This document shows positions 15,275 through 27,100 of a DNA stretch of 64,000 bases, one piece after another. The notes beneath the pieces were generated by a model, which was not told where the DNA came from, did not search any database, and was given only the letters and a program-made list of their open reading frames with translations. Source of the DNA: Larus michahellis. Lineage: Eukaryota > Chordata > Aves > Charadriiformes > Laridae. Made by a program: the position numbers and the translations under genes. The stretch lies in NCBI RefSeq assembly GCF_964199755.1, contig NC_133896.1:93806200-93870199 (forward strand), written 5' to 3'. Positions within the stretch are counted from its first letter, which is position 1. Each line of letters begins with the position of its first letter.

Positions 15275-18200
15275 CTGCAATGAAAAAAAGGCAGATGGAT
15301 TCTTAGCTAGTCTTCTGACTTCAGAAGTTTTGATTTATCTCACTTAGAGCTAGGAAAAGGATGGGTGTTTTCCATTTCTCTTTCCCAAGCCCTGTACCAA
15401 TAATGCCAATGCTACAGAAGTAGAATTAGTAAGTGGTACATCTTATTCAAAACAAAATGATGGAAAACTTTAAAAAGTGTACAAGAAATTGGTACCATAA
15501 CATACGGCAGATTTCATTTCTGCTCAGTCACAACCAACAGAGCAGGAATAAGAAAGCTGTCTTGAACTTGAGCTCCAGTAGACAGCTTCATGATCAGCTG
15601 AGACGTAGCTTGGGAGAAGCAGAGAAAGACTGAAGCACAAAAGGTCCTAAGACAGCCCAAGAGTAGGGCAGTCTTATGGCCCCAGTTGATATCACTTGAT
15701 CACGTTATAAGTAGCCCTACCTGCTTCTACCCCTTAGGCATCACTGGGCAAAGATAAGAGGATAGCTTGCTAGTGCGGATGGGTCTGCATTCAAGCAAAA
15801 GCTCCCAGCCACACAATGAGAACAGATAAACCTTTTCCTTACTTTCTGATAAATAGACCTTAGTCAACTCTCTGCAGCATGAAAATGTTAGCACTGCGAA
15901 CTCCTACATCACAGACTGCTTCAGCCTTGACCTTAGATGAGCAAATAGGTCCTTCCAAAGGACTGATCCTTCATTTAAAGTGTTTCATGCTCAGGCCTTC
16001 GAAGCCCATGGATAATATAGCACGATAAATGAAGTAAAAATCAAAATGTAGTGAACATGAAGAGACCATGTGCTTAAAAAGAAAAAAGTATTCCATGAAG
16101 TATCCTTTGATTTACTTATCACGACTTACTGTGCTCTCTGTGACAAGACAATAATTTCTTAACATGAAATGGCAGAAATGGTCATGCCGATCACATGCTT
16201 CTGTGACATACATGTGATCATATATAGGCTCACATCATGCAAGGAGTTCCTCATATTGTCAGCCCTGCCACAGACACAGCCAAAAATCACACCCCAGCAG
16301 ACAGCTAACAGCACAGACTCTTCTGAAGCAGCCAGTTTTGTCCAGTGGAGAGAAAAAGGGAAGCAACTCCATAAGGCACAGAGCACGGGTCTACTATCAG
16401 TTCACAGGGTGGTTTTGTACATTTTCCCTCCACTCTTTCAAGTCCATACATCTGTAGGCAGTAACAAAATTCCCCTCCACTCATAATGCACTTGGATTTC
16501 CATGTACGAAAAGTTCAAGATAAGATGAAATATTATAGGTGCTTTTGAAATACTCTTTCAGGGGGCTGTACTTCCAGTTAACTTCAAATAAAACGTTGAA
16601 TAGTCTTTTTCAGTATGAGACTTCCATGCTGGTTTAGGATATGAACATCCATTTCTTAAGCAAAAGGTTCCTTCAGCTGAGGAAAAACCCCACACCTGAA
16701 GTTTTGTTTGTTCACCATTGCTAAGCGTTTTTTATCTGTGAACTAATATCATAAATAGTAAAACTCTGCCAATATCAATTTTCACTTCTATTGGATATTT
16801 CACACACTGTATATGTACCTCCCCAGCATTCAAGTCTCAAATGAAGAGAAGAGGAGAGTGACAGGAGAAGAAAGGATCTGGATGAGTATTCTATTTTCCT
16901 CATTGCTATCATAAAACCTATAATATCCTTTTTGACAAACACCATTACAGAACTTTTCTATACTCCCCACACTAAGGCATGCTACTAGAATCGCCAAGCT
17001 CTACATGTGACCAAGCAGCTGATGACTCACTTCCATCACCCAAGACTACCCAAAACTCTGGGCACATTTATCACAGTAGCCTGCTTGCATTTTTTTTTTT
17101 TTTTGGTATAAGAAACATTGCCCTCTCAAAAAACTTTAAGCGACATTACCCATTGAAGCTTTACTTCTGTCCAACCCCCACCTTCTTCTGCAACAGAAGA
17201 GGTATGTTCCTCTCAAGGGTTATGGCCAGTCTAACTGCAAAGCAATTACGCTGTGGATTCTGAAGCTTAACCATAAGTAAATTAAGATTGTCCTGTCTTG
17301 CTTGCCTTTTGGGTAAGAAAAAACCACCCACTTTCATTCTTTTCTTTTGAAATGCTTCCCTGAGCTTTTCTTTTTCTCTAACTTAGAGCCAAACAGAATT
17401 CACAGTGCTCCAATTGAAATGAACTGAACAACATCTGTTGAGTGCTGGTGCGCAGGCTGAGAACAGTTTACGGAAACAATGCTTGGATGTCCAGCTTCCC
17501 TTCAAGGAAATTGAAATATGTTCATCACAGCATGAATTAGTCATGAAACAAGTACTTCTAGAGTCAGTTAGCTTTTTTTTTTGCACACCAGATACATAAC
17601 GAATTACCTCGCACAAAGGACAATTTTCTAGAGCTTTGCATTAAAGGTAAAAGCGTTAGCAATAAATGATGTCATGAGTTAGCCATACAGTATTTTTCAA
17701 CCCTTAAGTCAGACCCAATCTGAATATACCGTCACAGGACGTTGTCCCTGAAAATCAATTTCATTCTGTTCATATTTTTACATCTTTCAGTCACTTAAAG
17801 ATAAATCTTGCTTTTGACTGAATCTGTCAGCAACATACTGATACTATAAAACAATGTCAATGCAGAAGCTGGCCAGAAGCCTTTATTTATTCAAACCGAT
17901 TAACTCTTATTCGGAGTTTAAGCACAGTATAACATTAATGTAAAGATCAATTTTAACTAAAACTTGGCACCCCAGAAGAGATTTAAGAAGTCGAATTTTG
18001 AAAGGCAAGAGGTTTTTAAGTGCTGATCTCACAAAACAGATTTAAGGTACAATTTCCTGAATAACGTACTCAAAAAGCTTAAACTAAGACTTACAAGGGA
18101 CCAATGAATAAAACCACCTCTAAGAGTATATACTTTTCCCTTGTTTTCCAGCTATAGTGAGAGATTTAATAATACTTCTTAGTGTCAATCACTAGAATTT

Positions 18201-21200
18201 TTTTTTTTTTAATCTAGTGGGACCAGGAGTTTTTACACAATTATTTCTTCTCCTCTACTGGAGATTTTTAGTGATGTCCAAATCTTCTATGTCCTCTGGC
18301 AATAGTGGGCATCTTGGGCGTAATGCTGGATTTACAGCTGGGTACGTGGAAATACAAGCATTCTGAAAGCACCACAAACCATTCTTTCCCATTAATCTCC
18401 ACTTCAAAAAGTTGATTAACAAGGATTAAATTCTAAATCCTGCAGAAGACAGCTTTTCGGTGAGACATCGAATTGACTAGTGTCAGATTTAAAAAAAAAA
18501 AAAAAAAAAACAAAAAAACGCAAGACAACAAAACCCACCCTTGTCAAGGGTCAACAATGCTAAACACAACTAACCTAGCTCTGAAAACGAGCACTGGCGC
18601 ATGTTCAGCAAACACCAGGTTTTATACTACATTGAGGCCTAATGCCAGCAAGGCCTTGAACAAGATCTGTATGGTCAGAGGAAGGACATATTTTGCAACA
18701 TCATGCTTGATAATCCCATTCTCATGTAAATTAGGTGATACAGAACAACGGCATGAGAATGAGCATATACCACTCCAGACCTGACTAGGCCAAGGTCTAA
18801 CAAATTGTTTCTCTAAGAGAAGCTGACATCTGGCCACCCTGCCATGAAGAATCCCAGGCTACAGAATAAGAGCTCCAAATCCTTACCGCCTTTCACCGGG
18901 CAAGACAGACAGTGAACTAGCTCACGAGTGGTAGTCCACTGCCACGAGAATATCAGTTTGATTCAAAAGCAGGGGACTTTACCACTGCGTCCTTAGGCAG
19001 TGACTTCACCTTCCATCGAAGCAGTAAGTCAAGCCTGAATTAATTACGCGTGCATAGAAATATGATAACATCTCCTAACAAGATTTTAATGGACGTGCAT
19101 CTGTTTCATAATAATGTCTGTACTGACCTTAATAATGTATGAACATCGAGGGACATTATCAGGGAAAAAACAAAAGAAAAACAACGGCCAAGATAAATCA
19201 CTATGCAGTAAGCACCTACAGCACCAACAATAAAGCACACTGGACAGGATGATATTCAGAAATACCCAAATGAAAAATTTCAAAATTTAAACATGAGCTT
19301 CATTAAAAGACACAGCTGTTGCGGAATGGTTCTGGGTAATTACATGAATACAAATCAGTATTACAGGTACAGCAGGAAAGCAGATCTGTCTATGTTATCA
19401 CAGTAGGACAGCAACCCTAAATACACATTTGGTTTTTTTAAAACAATTCCTCTAAACATAAGAATAAATACTGACATGGCTAAAAAAGACAACACTGGGA
19501 AGAAAGACTGAAAGCGACACAATACAAGCACATCTGTTGGATTAAGGAAATCAGGGTACAGCCCGCAAAAATCGCAATCATACCTCAGGTTGAGTAAAAT
19601 GCATGAGGTATCAGTACTGAGCATAACTAGGCTGTCAGTAAGGAAATCCAGAGGAGAGCAAGGGACGGCAAAAAACCATTCAATATAATGGGACCAAAGA
19701 CCACATAGAAGCCAGAAATTCAATGCACCAAACATCTCCATTAGCCAGGACTTTCCTGATGCAGCATCAAAGTAACTGAACTCTTCTTCTCTATTTACAA
19801 AGATTTCAAGAATTCTTTTGTGAACTCTAACAGGAATTGTGCTAAGGATGTTGGACCTCTTCTTTCCCGCTTTTCCTCTCTAAAGCTGAGTCAAAAAATG
19901 ACAAGTGCTAAAAAGGTGATACCTAGAAGCCACAATGTAGATGAAATTAGAACTACAAGTCATGAAAACGTGAGTCAGACAGTAAATTAACCTGAATTTT
20001 TATCTAATACTGGAAATGATCATCACATTGTTTTAACATGTAACTTTGAGGCTTATACTGATTCCACTAGTAACTTTACCTCAAAAAAACTAAGTCTCAC
20101 TGTTCATATATTTGACAAGGTAAACATTTTATACGCAGGATCTTGAAAAAGGAAGCAGACTACTCTTCAGACTCACTTGGGTATACAATACCCCAGATCT
20201 CTTTTGGATGAAAACTTGGGAGTTGCAGCATTGGCTGGAAACCTGGGTCTATCAGACATACTGTTTACACTTGGAAAGGTGCTTCCTGTTTTCCTCCCCA
20301 CACCTAATTTAAATTGTTAGTGCTCTTTTTCACTAAATCTTTGAGATCAGGTTTTGCAGATTTGTTTGGAAAACATTTCTGCAGGCTTCTGCCAAAATAT
20401 TTTTTTAAAGGCAAAAAAAATTATTTGCTTACACCACCAACGCAGTTTCTCCAGGAAAAAGTCAAAATCAGATTATAAGAAGAGAGTCCCTCGCCTGTAA
20501 ACGTGGCCAAGTATGACAGGTTTCCGGGAGCCAGCGTATAGCATATCCCACTCCAGCAGTCACTTGTAAACACCAGATCCTAGTTTTGTAGTCTGTCACT
20601 CTAATAAAATTTAAAATTCTGTCTTCCAGAGTACGATGAGGTTAAGCTGAGAGAAGCGATTCTGAATCTTCCCGAGTACAGGGAAGGAGGGCACACATTT
20701 CAGAACTACAGTGGGAAGACATGCCATCAAGATTCTAGATGTCTGTACAATGTCATCTCAGCCACTAGCTGTCCTTTCCAGAAAAGGGAAAATGGCACAG
20801 AATCTTCCATTTTGAAGTATGGATTTTTTTTTGCCTTTCTCTGTAGTGAGTGGATGATCCGTGCAACATGTCCCTATTATCCAGAACTGCCTTTATTCCA
20901 CTTCAGTTGCAAACCCCCAGTCTTCTGGCATTTTACCAAAAGCTTACTGAATTCCATCCCCTGGAGACTTCAGGAACACTGCTGCTCAGCCTTCCTCCTG
21001 TACTACATCTTGATGAGAAATCACATATTTTGATTGCAAGCCCTGCTCTGAAGTATTAAAGGAGAAAAGAACAACCTGCTTTTGCTCAAAGTCTACCTTC
21101 TATTTGGCATTCCACAAACAGGAACCAGGAGGCCACAGGTATCAAAGGGTTTTCTTCTCTTAAGGTGAAAAGTTGTGCTACAGCTGCACATAGAAAGCCT

Positions 21201-23762
21201 GAAGGGTCTGGCTGAAATTACAACTTTTTCACCTAATTTCACAAGTAAAAATATATGGAACCATACATGATATGGCCACAAGGCCTGACTGCACATGGCA
21301 GAAATTGAACAATTCAGGCTCAGGATGTAATTCCCAATCACATTCTTAATCTAAACGTCGCATAACGATAGCAAGATGTCAGTAAGTTAAAGGGCTACCT
21401 ATGTGCATGTATACAAACAGATGTAGTACTCAGAAGTATTTCAAATAGACAACAGCAAACTGCTTATAATTGCAGCTGTAGACAAAAATGGAGTGCACTA
21501 TTTACTGAAGGCCAATCTTGGTGGCTAGAATAGTGAAGGTACAAGTTTCCTGTTACAGCTTAAGTCAAATTATACCCTTCCATAAAGAAGTCTTTCTTTT
21601 CCTTCCCAGCCTCTAGCCACAACCCCTGCCCATTCTGTGTTGATTTTGCCAGTTGCCTATTCACGTAGCAAGGTGAATCAAGTTGAAAAAAAGTGAAGAA
21701 TTAACATGGCAAAAAACTAATGTATTTTAAAGGGAGGGCAAGGGGGCAAAGTTCAAGAACCGAATCATTTATGTTACCAGACTAGAGTCCACACGAAGCA
21801 GAGAAAAGAAAACACGGCTAGGGATGTAGAAGAGTGAGGTATCCCCATGGGGCTGCAAAGATGTGCAATTGGATCAACTGCAATGTGAAGCCACTAGAAC
21901 ATTTTAACCGTGGACATCAGAAACGCTTAGAATTTACACTCCGATTTGAATGTACACCAGCAGAAGAATGTCTGTTATTTTGGAGACACCTCAGCATTGC
22001 CCCTTACAGAACAAAACTGTAAGGTTTTGAGTTTGGTTTTTTTTTAAAGGAAAAAAGTAAGAGCATTTCTTACAAATATCAAGCCTAAGAAGTCATGATT
22101 ACACTGAAGTACAGTGGGCTTAACTCCAGCATTCCTTGTTAAGTTTCTGATGGGAAGAAAGTAGTAATTCTTTTTCATATCCTGGATTCAATGAGACCTG
22201 GAAGACCACACTCATCATGACAGATAACATGAGTGATATTGTCTGACTCTCAGAAATTCAGGGAAGTAGTAACACAAAGATTTATGAAAGTATTAGGTTC
22301 AGAAAAGTTTTAGTTAATCGGGGGTAGCAAAAAGGGATACATACTGTGGATGTAAGCCATTAAGAAACAGAGAAACTAAATAATAAAGATACTGGATAGT
22401 TTTAACTCATGTAGTTTCTTGCCCAGAAGAATTCCCTAAAGCATCCTGTGTGAAAGCGAGCTGTAAATAGTATCTCAAAGGAAGGTAGGACTGAAACTCC
22501 CATCATCCTGTATTGCTGCCGGAACGGTATTTGCCCCTCTTTCAAGCACACGGCTCTGCTGTCTCCCTTGCCAGCTCTAGCACTCACAAGACTTGCTTGT
22601 GTACCAATTTGCATCACTAAATGGCAGAAATGTACCACTTTCTTTTTTTTTTTTTCCTTTGTCCTCCTTTTACTAGGTTTTTCAACAGTTTCATCAGTTG
22701 AATTGACTAGTGGAAAAGTCCGATGAGCAACTGAACCAGCAGATGCGAGAGGATCCAAGCGCAGGAGATGAGAGAAGATAATACCTTTCATGGCTGAAAA
22801 ATACTAACCTACCTATATTTTATGAAAATATGCTTTAAATGTGTACTGATGAACACCCTTTTCAAAATGCTGATCTTCTTTATTCATTCCAAGTCATTTG
22901 TTGCACAGCTGGACCTGTTTAACAGTTTAGTGCCATTATAAGATGTGATGTTCATCTGCCTCTCAGGGAACCGGCAAGCCTGTGAAGACAGATGAAAACT
23001 AACAAACAGAAAGAAAGTAACTTGCTGACATAGAGAACTGAATGGTTTCACTGCATGGGTTCAACCAATGCTCAAGCCTGGCAAAAAGAATTGAGCTAGA
23101 TTTGTCACGTCAGTTACTTTTCAGATTCCCATAATCTTGCAGCTTCCTTCAAATTAGAAATTGCACAGAATTCCTAGACTATAGTAGCAGATTACACTTT
23201 AAAGCTAAGTGAAGCAGAGAATCCTTTATGCTATTTGCACACCTTCCTGTTCCCTACCCACTTCTATGCGGTGAGCTTTAAACATCCAGTTGTGTAGGCT
23301 CCTGTAGGACAAGAGACTTGACGAGGGCTCAGCAGTACCTCCTGAAAAAAAAAAAAAAAAAACAAACGAGAAAACCCTCACAAACAGCGCAAGAGCAGAG
23401 GCAGGTGGTGGGGTACGGAGCCGAAGCAGGGGCCCGGGGCAGGGCCCAGCCCGACAACGTGCGGGGAGGCACAGACTCCTGCGGGCGGTGCCGGCGTGCC
23501 CGGCCCCGCAGCGACACGCGCACGCACACACACAGCTGGACGGGAGGGACGGAGGGCCGGGACAGGGGTCTCCGCAGGCCCCAGGTACCCGCCGCCCAGA
23601 GCGGCGGGGCCCCTGGGAAGCGGAGAGGGGGCGCCCAGCCTCGGACGGGACGGGACGGGACGGCAGCGGGGGGAACCCGGCAGGGCCATCCTGGCGCCTC
23701 AGGGCGGACAGTGAGCGGACAAGGCCGCCGCTGCCGCCGCCACCCCCGGGGTCAGCACTGAC
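15275..23762 (-). other. GTF2E1: GTF2E1 first intron (5'UTR intron)
   Basis: This lies between the acceptor of the first coding exon and the probable non-coding first exon in the CpG island. It is AT-rich, with poly-A/T runs (for example near 17092, 18200, 18490 and 22640) and one MIR-like SINE remnant near 18.9 kb. The longest open frames (129 aa near 22.4-22.8 kb and 126 aa near 19.4-19.7 kb, both minus) show no recognisable domain. The part above about 23380 is inside the CpG island. Confidence 0.65.
18905..19035 (+). repeat. MIR/CORE-SINE-like remnant
   Basis: The block reads like a decayed MIR. A tRNA-like head (GTGGTAGTCCACTGCC, then a B-box-like TTTGATTCAAAAGCAGG) is followed by CCACTGCGTCCTTAGGCAGT and GACTTCACCT. 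These align by eye with the MIR body, which contains a GACCTTGGGCAAGTCACTT-type stretch. MIRs are old and sparse in birds. RepeatMasker would settle it. Confidence 0.45.
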
Positions 23763-23880
23763 CTGCCACCGCTTCCAGCTCTCCCCGCTCCAGGCGGCGC
23801 TTCCGGCGGCGCCGCAAGGGTACGTCACTGCCGCGCGCGGCTGTGACGTCAGCAGGGCACCTTGCCCAACATCGTTCGGG
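23763..23880 (-). other. GTF2E1: Probable non-coding first exon of GTF2E1
   Basis: On the minus strand CGGTGGCAG/GTCAGT is a strong donor ending an exon at 23763. The first coding exon has an acceptor upstream of its ATG, so a 5'UTR exon must exist, and human GTF2E1 also starts with one. The 5' limit given here is only a guess, placed near the CRE and NRF1 motifs. Confidence 0.45.
23821..23851. promoter_or_regulatory. Paired CRE-like sites
   Basis: TACGTCAC (23821-23828) and the full palindrome TGACGTCA (23844-23851) are about two helical turns apart and flank the palindrome CCGCGCGCGG (23831-23840). TGACGTCA is the consensus for CREB/ATF factors. The sites are just upstream of or inside the inferred GTF2E1 start region. 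Binding is inferred from the motif only. Confidence 0.6.
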
Positions 23881-23884
23881 CTGT

Positions 23885-23896
23885 TGCGCATGCGCA
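23885..23896. promoter_or_regulatory. NRF1 palindrome
   Basis: TGCGCATGCGCA matches the NRF1 consensus on both strands, a typical element of divergent CpG promoters. A second core, GCGCATGCGC, is at 24229-24238 in RABL3 intron 1. Confidence 0.7.
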
Positions 23897-23952
23897 GTAC
23901 CATGCCTCCGTGGCCCTCGGTCATCCCTCTCGGTGAGCGACAGGAAAATGAG

Positions 23953-24088
23953 CCAATCGCGTTCTCAGAAAGCCCTGCCGTTCCCGCCCTCACATGAGTT
24001 AGACCAATCAAGAGTGAAAGCGGCACCGCCCCCTCGAGCAGCCAGCCAATGGGTGGAATGAAGGGGAAGGAGCGTGCGCCGCGATTGG
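23953..24088. promoter_or_regulatory. Cluster of four CCAAT boxes
   Basis: CCAAT occurs on the plus strand at 23953-23957, 24004-24008 and 24046-24050, and as ATTGG at 24084-24088. Four boxes in about 135 bases, 40-50 bases apart, is the pattern of an NF-Y dependent TATA-less promoter. They sit upstream of the RABL3 start codon. Confidence 0.7.
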
Positions 24089-24126
24089 TGGCGCCGGGAG
24101 AGGGAGGTATTGTTGCTAGGTAGAAT

Positions 24127-24137
24127 AAGATGGCGGC
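24127..24137 (+). promoter_or_regulatory. YY1 motif over the RABL3 start codon
   Basis: AAGATGGCGGC matches the YY1 consensus, and its ATG is the RABL3 initiator. YY1 sites of this form are known at start codons and 5' ends of many vertebrate housekeeping genes. Confidence 0.65.
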
Positions 24138-24175
24138 TTTGGACAGGGTCAAGGTGCTGGTGTTGGGCGATTCCG
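24130..24175 (+). CDS. RABL3: RABL3 coding exon 1 (residues 1-15 and first base of 16)
   Basis: Starts [15 protein letters not shown]. The donor GTGAGT splits the first P-loop glycine codon (phase 1). The ATG sits in the YY1 motif. Confidence 0.95.
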
Positions 24176-27100
24176 GTGAGTCTCCCTCCCTCTCCCCCGC
24201 TCCCCCCCAGCCCCGGAGGTGCCGGGCGGCGCATGCGCGGCGCCCCGCTCCCTCCCCCGGCCCCGCCGCCGACACCCACCGGGAGCCTCCCGCTCCCTGT
24301 CCCGCGCTCCCCTCCCTGAGGCCCTGCCCGCCTCCCGTCGCGTACCCTGGGGCAAGCAGTGCCGGCGACCCCGCTGGCCGTCGTTGCTCCCTCACTCCTC
24401 GCTTTGCCCCGGCCGCTGGGCGCTGGCCATTGGCCGATGACCGTTGGCCACTACTTGCCGCTACTGGGAGAAGGGCGGTGGTGGCGGGACTGGTTTTTAG
24501 TCGGTGCTGCTGCCCCATCACCTCACGGCCCTGTTACCTGCCTTGGGTGGCCTCCCAGGAGTTGTCCTCTTGTGTGCACTTGCAGGTGTCGGAAAATCTT
24601 CGCTTGTTCACCTCTTATGCCAAAACCAGGTGCTGGGGAACCCGTCCTGGACCGTGGGCTGCTCGGTGGATGTTCGAGTAGGTGACGTGCCCGACCTCTT
24701 GGTAGCCCTAGCTTACAGTGGAAAGGAAGGGCCTTGACATTTTTTTTCTTCTTTTCATTACTTTGCACCCCAGAAGGAGGTGTGTTTTGATGTTTTCTTT
24801 TGCTAAGCATATAATCTTTTGAAACAAATACTATGAAAAGTGAGCCGAGAACTTGTGTTGAGCAAGTTTTGACCTTACAAGCTTGTCAAAAGCAAACAAG
24901 ATACCTGTCATTCATGGCATTTCTCCTTGCTGCAGTGGTCACGGGCGTGTTACAAGTCACGGACTGGCCAGTTTAAGTCAGAAAGCATAGCACTTAAACC
25001 ACACTTCCCTGAGAAACACTTAACACACAGCTAAATTGTCAGCCAAACATATTGGGGAAAAACAATTTGCTTGTTTAATTTGAGGGTGCTGACCATGACC
25101 ATAGGGTTGCTGCTCTTCCCCTCTGCTTATTGCAGGACCTGCGATTAGAGGCGTGAGGATATTAATCTAATAGGTTTTTGGCCCAACCTACAGTTCTCAT
25201 GTGCTGGTGATAAAGGCTTTCTTCCTTCATAGCTCTTTGCTGCATTCTTCTTGAAATGTATTGGCATAGGTTAGGAATGATCCTGTCATTTCACCTCAAA
25301 GCATGCTGAAATACATTTCTAAAATTTGGGGAAAGAAACATGGCACTCCTGTTTGACTGTGGAGCAGAACTACCTAGCAGATCCTGGGGCAAAAAATGTT
25401 AATTGATTAATTCAGTTGAGATGTCAATGAGAATTTGGAGAGGAAAAAGATGTGGTCAGTTGGAATCCAGTGTGGTCATCTGTGTTAATATTCTTGCAGT
25501 ACTATATGTAGTCTTAACAACTGTAAGAAGTTATGACCTTACTTTTTCATCAGCTTTAGCAACATGCTATTTCTAAGCACATCATGAGGTGTTAGGTTTG
25601 TTTATATTGAGATGGAAAGGATACTCTCTGCTGACCACCAAGCTCCATCTCATATAAGAGCTGTGGTATCCGGTGGCCACTGCTTGACTCATTCCCTCTC
25701 TCTTCTACTTGAGAGATTTGCAATGGTGTCAACATGAGAATTGCAAATTTTTGTCCAAGTACAATAATCCTTTCGGCTGAATGTGTAAGTGTTGTGTGGA
25801 TTAACTCTTGTGAGCTGGTGCTGTCATTACTTGTGATGTGAATTTTTCATCAGATCCATGACTACAAAGAAGGGACTCCAGAGGAGAAGACCTACTACAT
25901 TGAGCTGTGGGATGTTGGAGGTTCAGTGGGTAGTGCCACTAGTGTGAAAAGCACACGAGCAGTATTTTATAACTTGCTGAATGGTAAGTTTGCTTGGTGT
26001 AGGTCTGGTTTTGTCACTGTTTCAGTTACGAGCTGTCTCTTGATTCTGAAGCAGGATTCCTTTAAGTCTGGCTGAGGGTTATACTGTTCTCTTTTCTGAT
26101 TCCGGTAAATTTATACAGCAAAAAAACTGATACTATTTGTAGGCAGAATTTTATGGATTCAATTTTCAACAGAAAAGCTATTTTAGGCGAACCTGTGCAG
26201 GTAAGGTTCATCAGCCTTTCACTTCAGTCTTGTGCAGCTGGTGCAACAGGGAGTCTTTGAAGTTGCAGTGGTGCCCCTTCCAGCTACGCTTGCAGACATA
26301 AAGGTTGACTTCACCTTTCCGGTCCTGATACACATGCAGAAGTATGATTTATATTTTCTTGTCTGTTCACTTCCAAAACCTACAGCAGGGGAATCGTTAT
26401 TTGAATTTATATAAACTTTGATTGTTACATCCTACCTTGGCAAATTTGAACTGTTCTCCCATAAAATTGCAATATGCTGATAACCGTCTTGCTCATTTAA
26501 TTTGCCAAATTATTTTTAATAATTGAATTTTGCAACTTAATGTAAATAGAGAGTAGTATTCTGTGCCTTCTGTTGAGATACTGACTTAAAGGCCTTAGTA
26601 GTTCATCTGTACCACCAATAAGACTAAACACGAGAGTATGAATATAGTAATGCAATATTTCAATTGTTACGTTTTGGCATCCAAGGACAGTTCACTAAAA
26701 ATAGATGTATACCAGATGAACAACTGCTTCTGAAAATCTGTCTCAAATGTTCCGTTTGATTCTCTTTTCTTGCTCCCAATCATTTGAGGGCCTTTAAATA
26801 ATCTCTTAAGCCATACAATAAACATTTTTGCTCTGTGATTATTTAACTAGTTATTTCTTCCTCCTTTCCCAGGAGGAAAACTGTGTGTAGGTACCTCTTG
26901 CTTATAGTGTTAACCAGACCTCTGCAAATAAGATCTGAGTTGAGGTGTGCCCCAAAGCAAGCCTATTTGGTATGTGAAAGAAATTTATTTCTTCTGACGC
27001 CATATTCACAGTATGCCAGTGAGTGTGGGTCAGACTTGGAAATATCCTAGAACAGCCCATTAGGAGATGAAATCTTGAACTTATGTGTCTGAATTATAAT

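Larger units (their letters stand above)
23380..24480. promoter_or_regulatory. CpG-island bidirectional promoter of GTF2E1 and RABL3
   Basis: About 1.1 kb is strongly GC-rich with dense CpG, unlike the AT-rich flanks. The probable GTF2E1 exon 1 donor (minus, 23761-23762) and the RABL3 start codon (plus, 24130) are under 400 bases apart and divergent, so the genes are head to head. Between them lie CRE, ETS-like (CTTCCGG at 23800-23806), NRF1 and CCAAT motifs. No TATA box is evident, as expected for a housekeeping CpG promoter. A GGGAC repeat (about four units, near 23643-23662) lies inside GTF2E1 intron 1. Transcription start sites are inferred, not seen. Confidence 0.8.

Noticed and set aside
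19361-19741. 126-codon hydrophobic minus-strand frame, considered as a membrane protein
   Set aside because: No start context, splice structure or similarity; it lies in AT-rich intron, where T-rich codons give false hydrophobic segments.
23226-24521. 431-codon minus-strand open frame across the CpG island, plus several shorter GC-rich frames there
   Set aside because: It overlaps the GTF2E1 first exon, the promoter and RABL3 exon 1, has only Ala/Gly/Pro/Arg-rich content and no domain; long open frames are expected in CpG islands.
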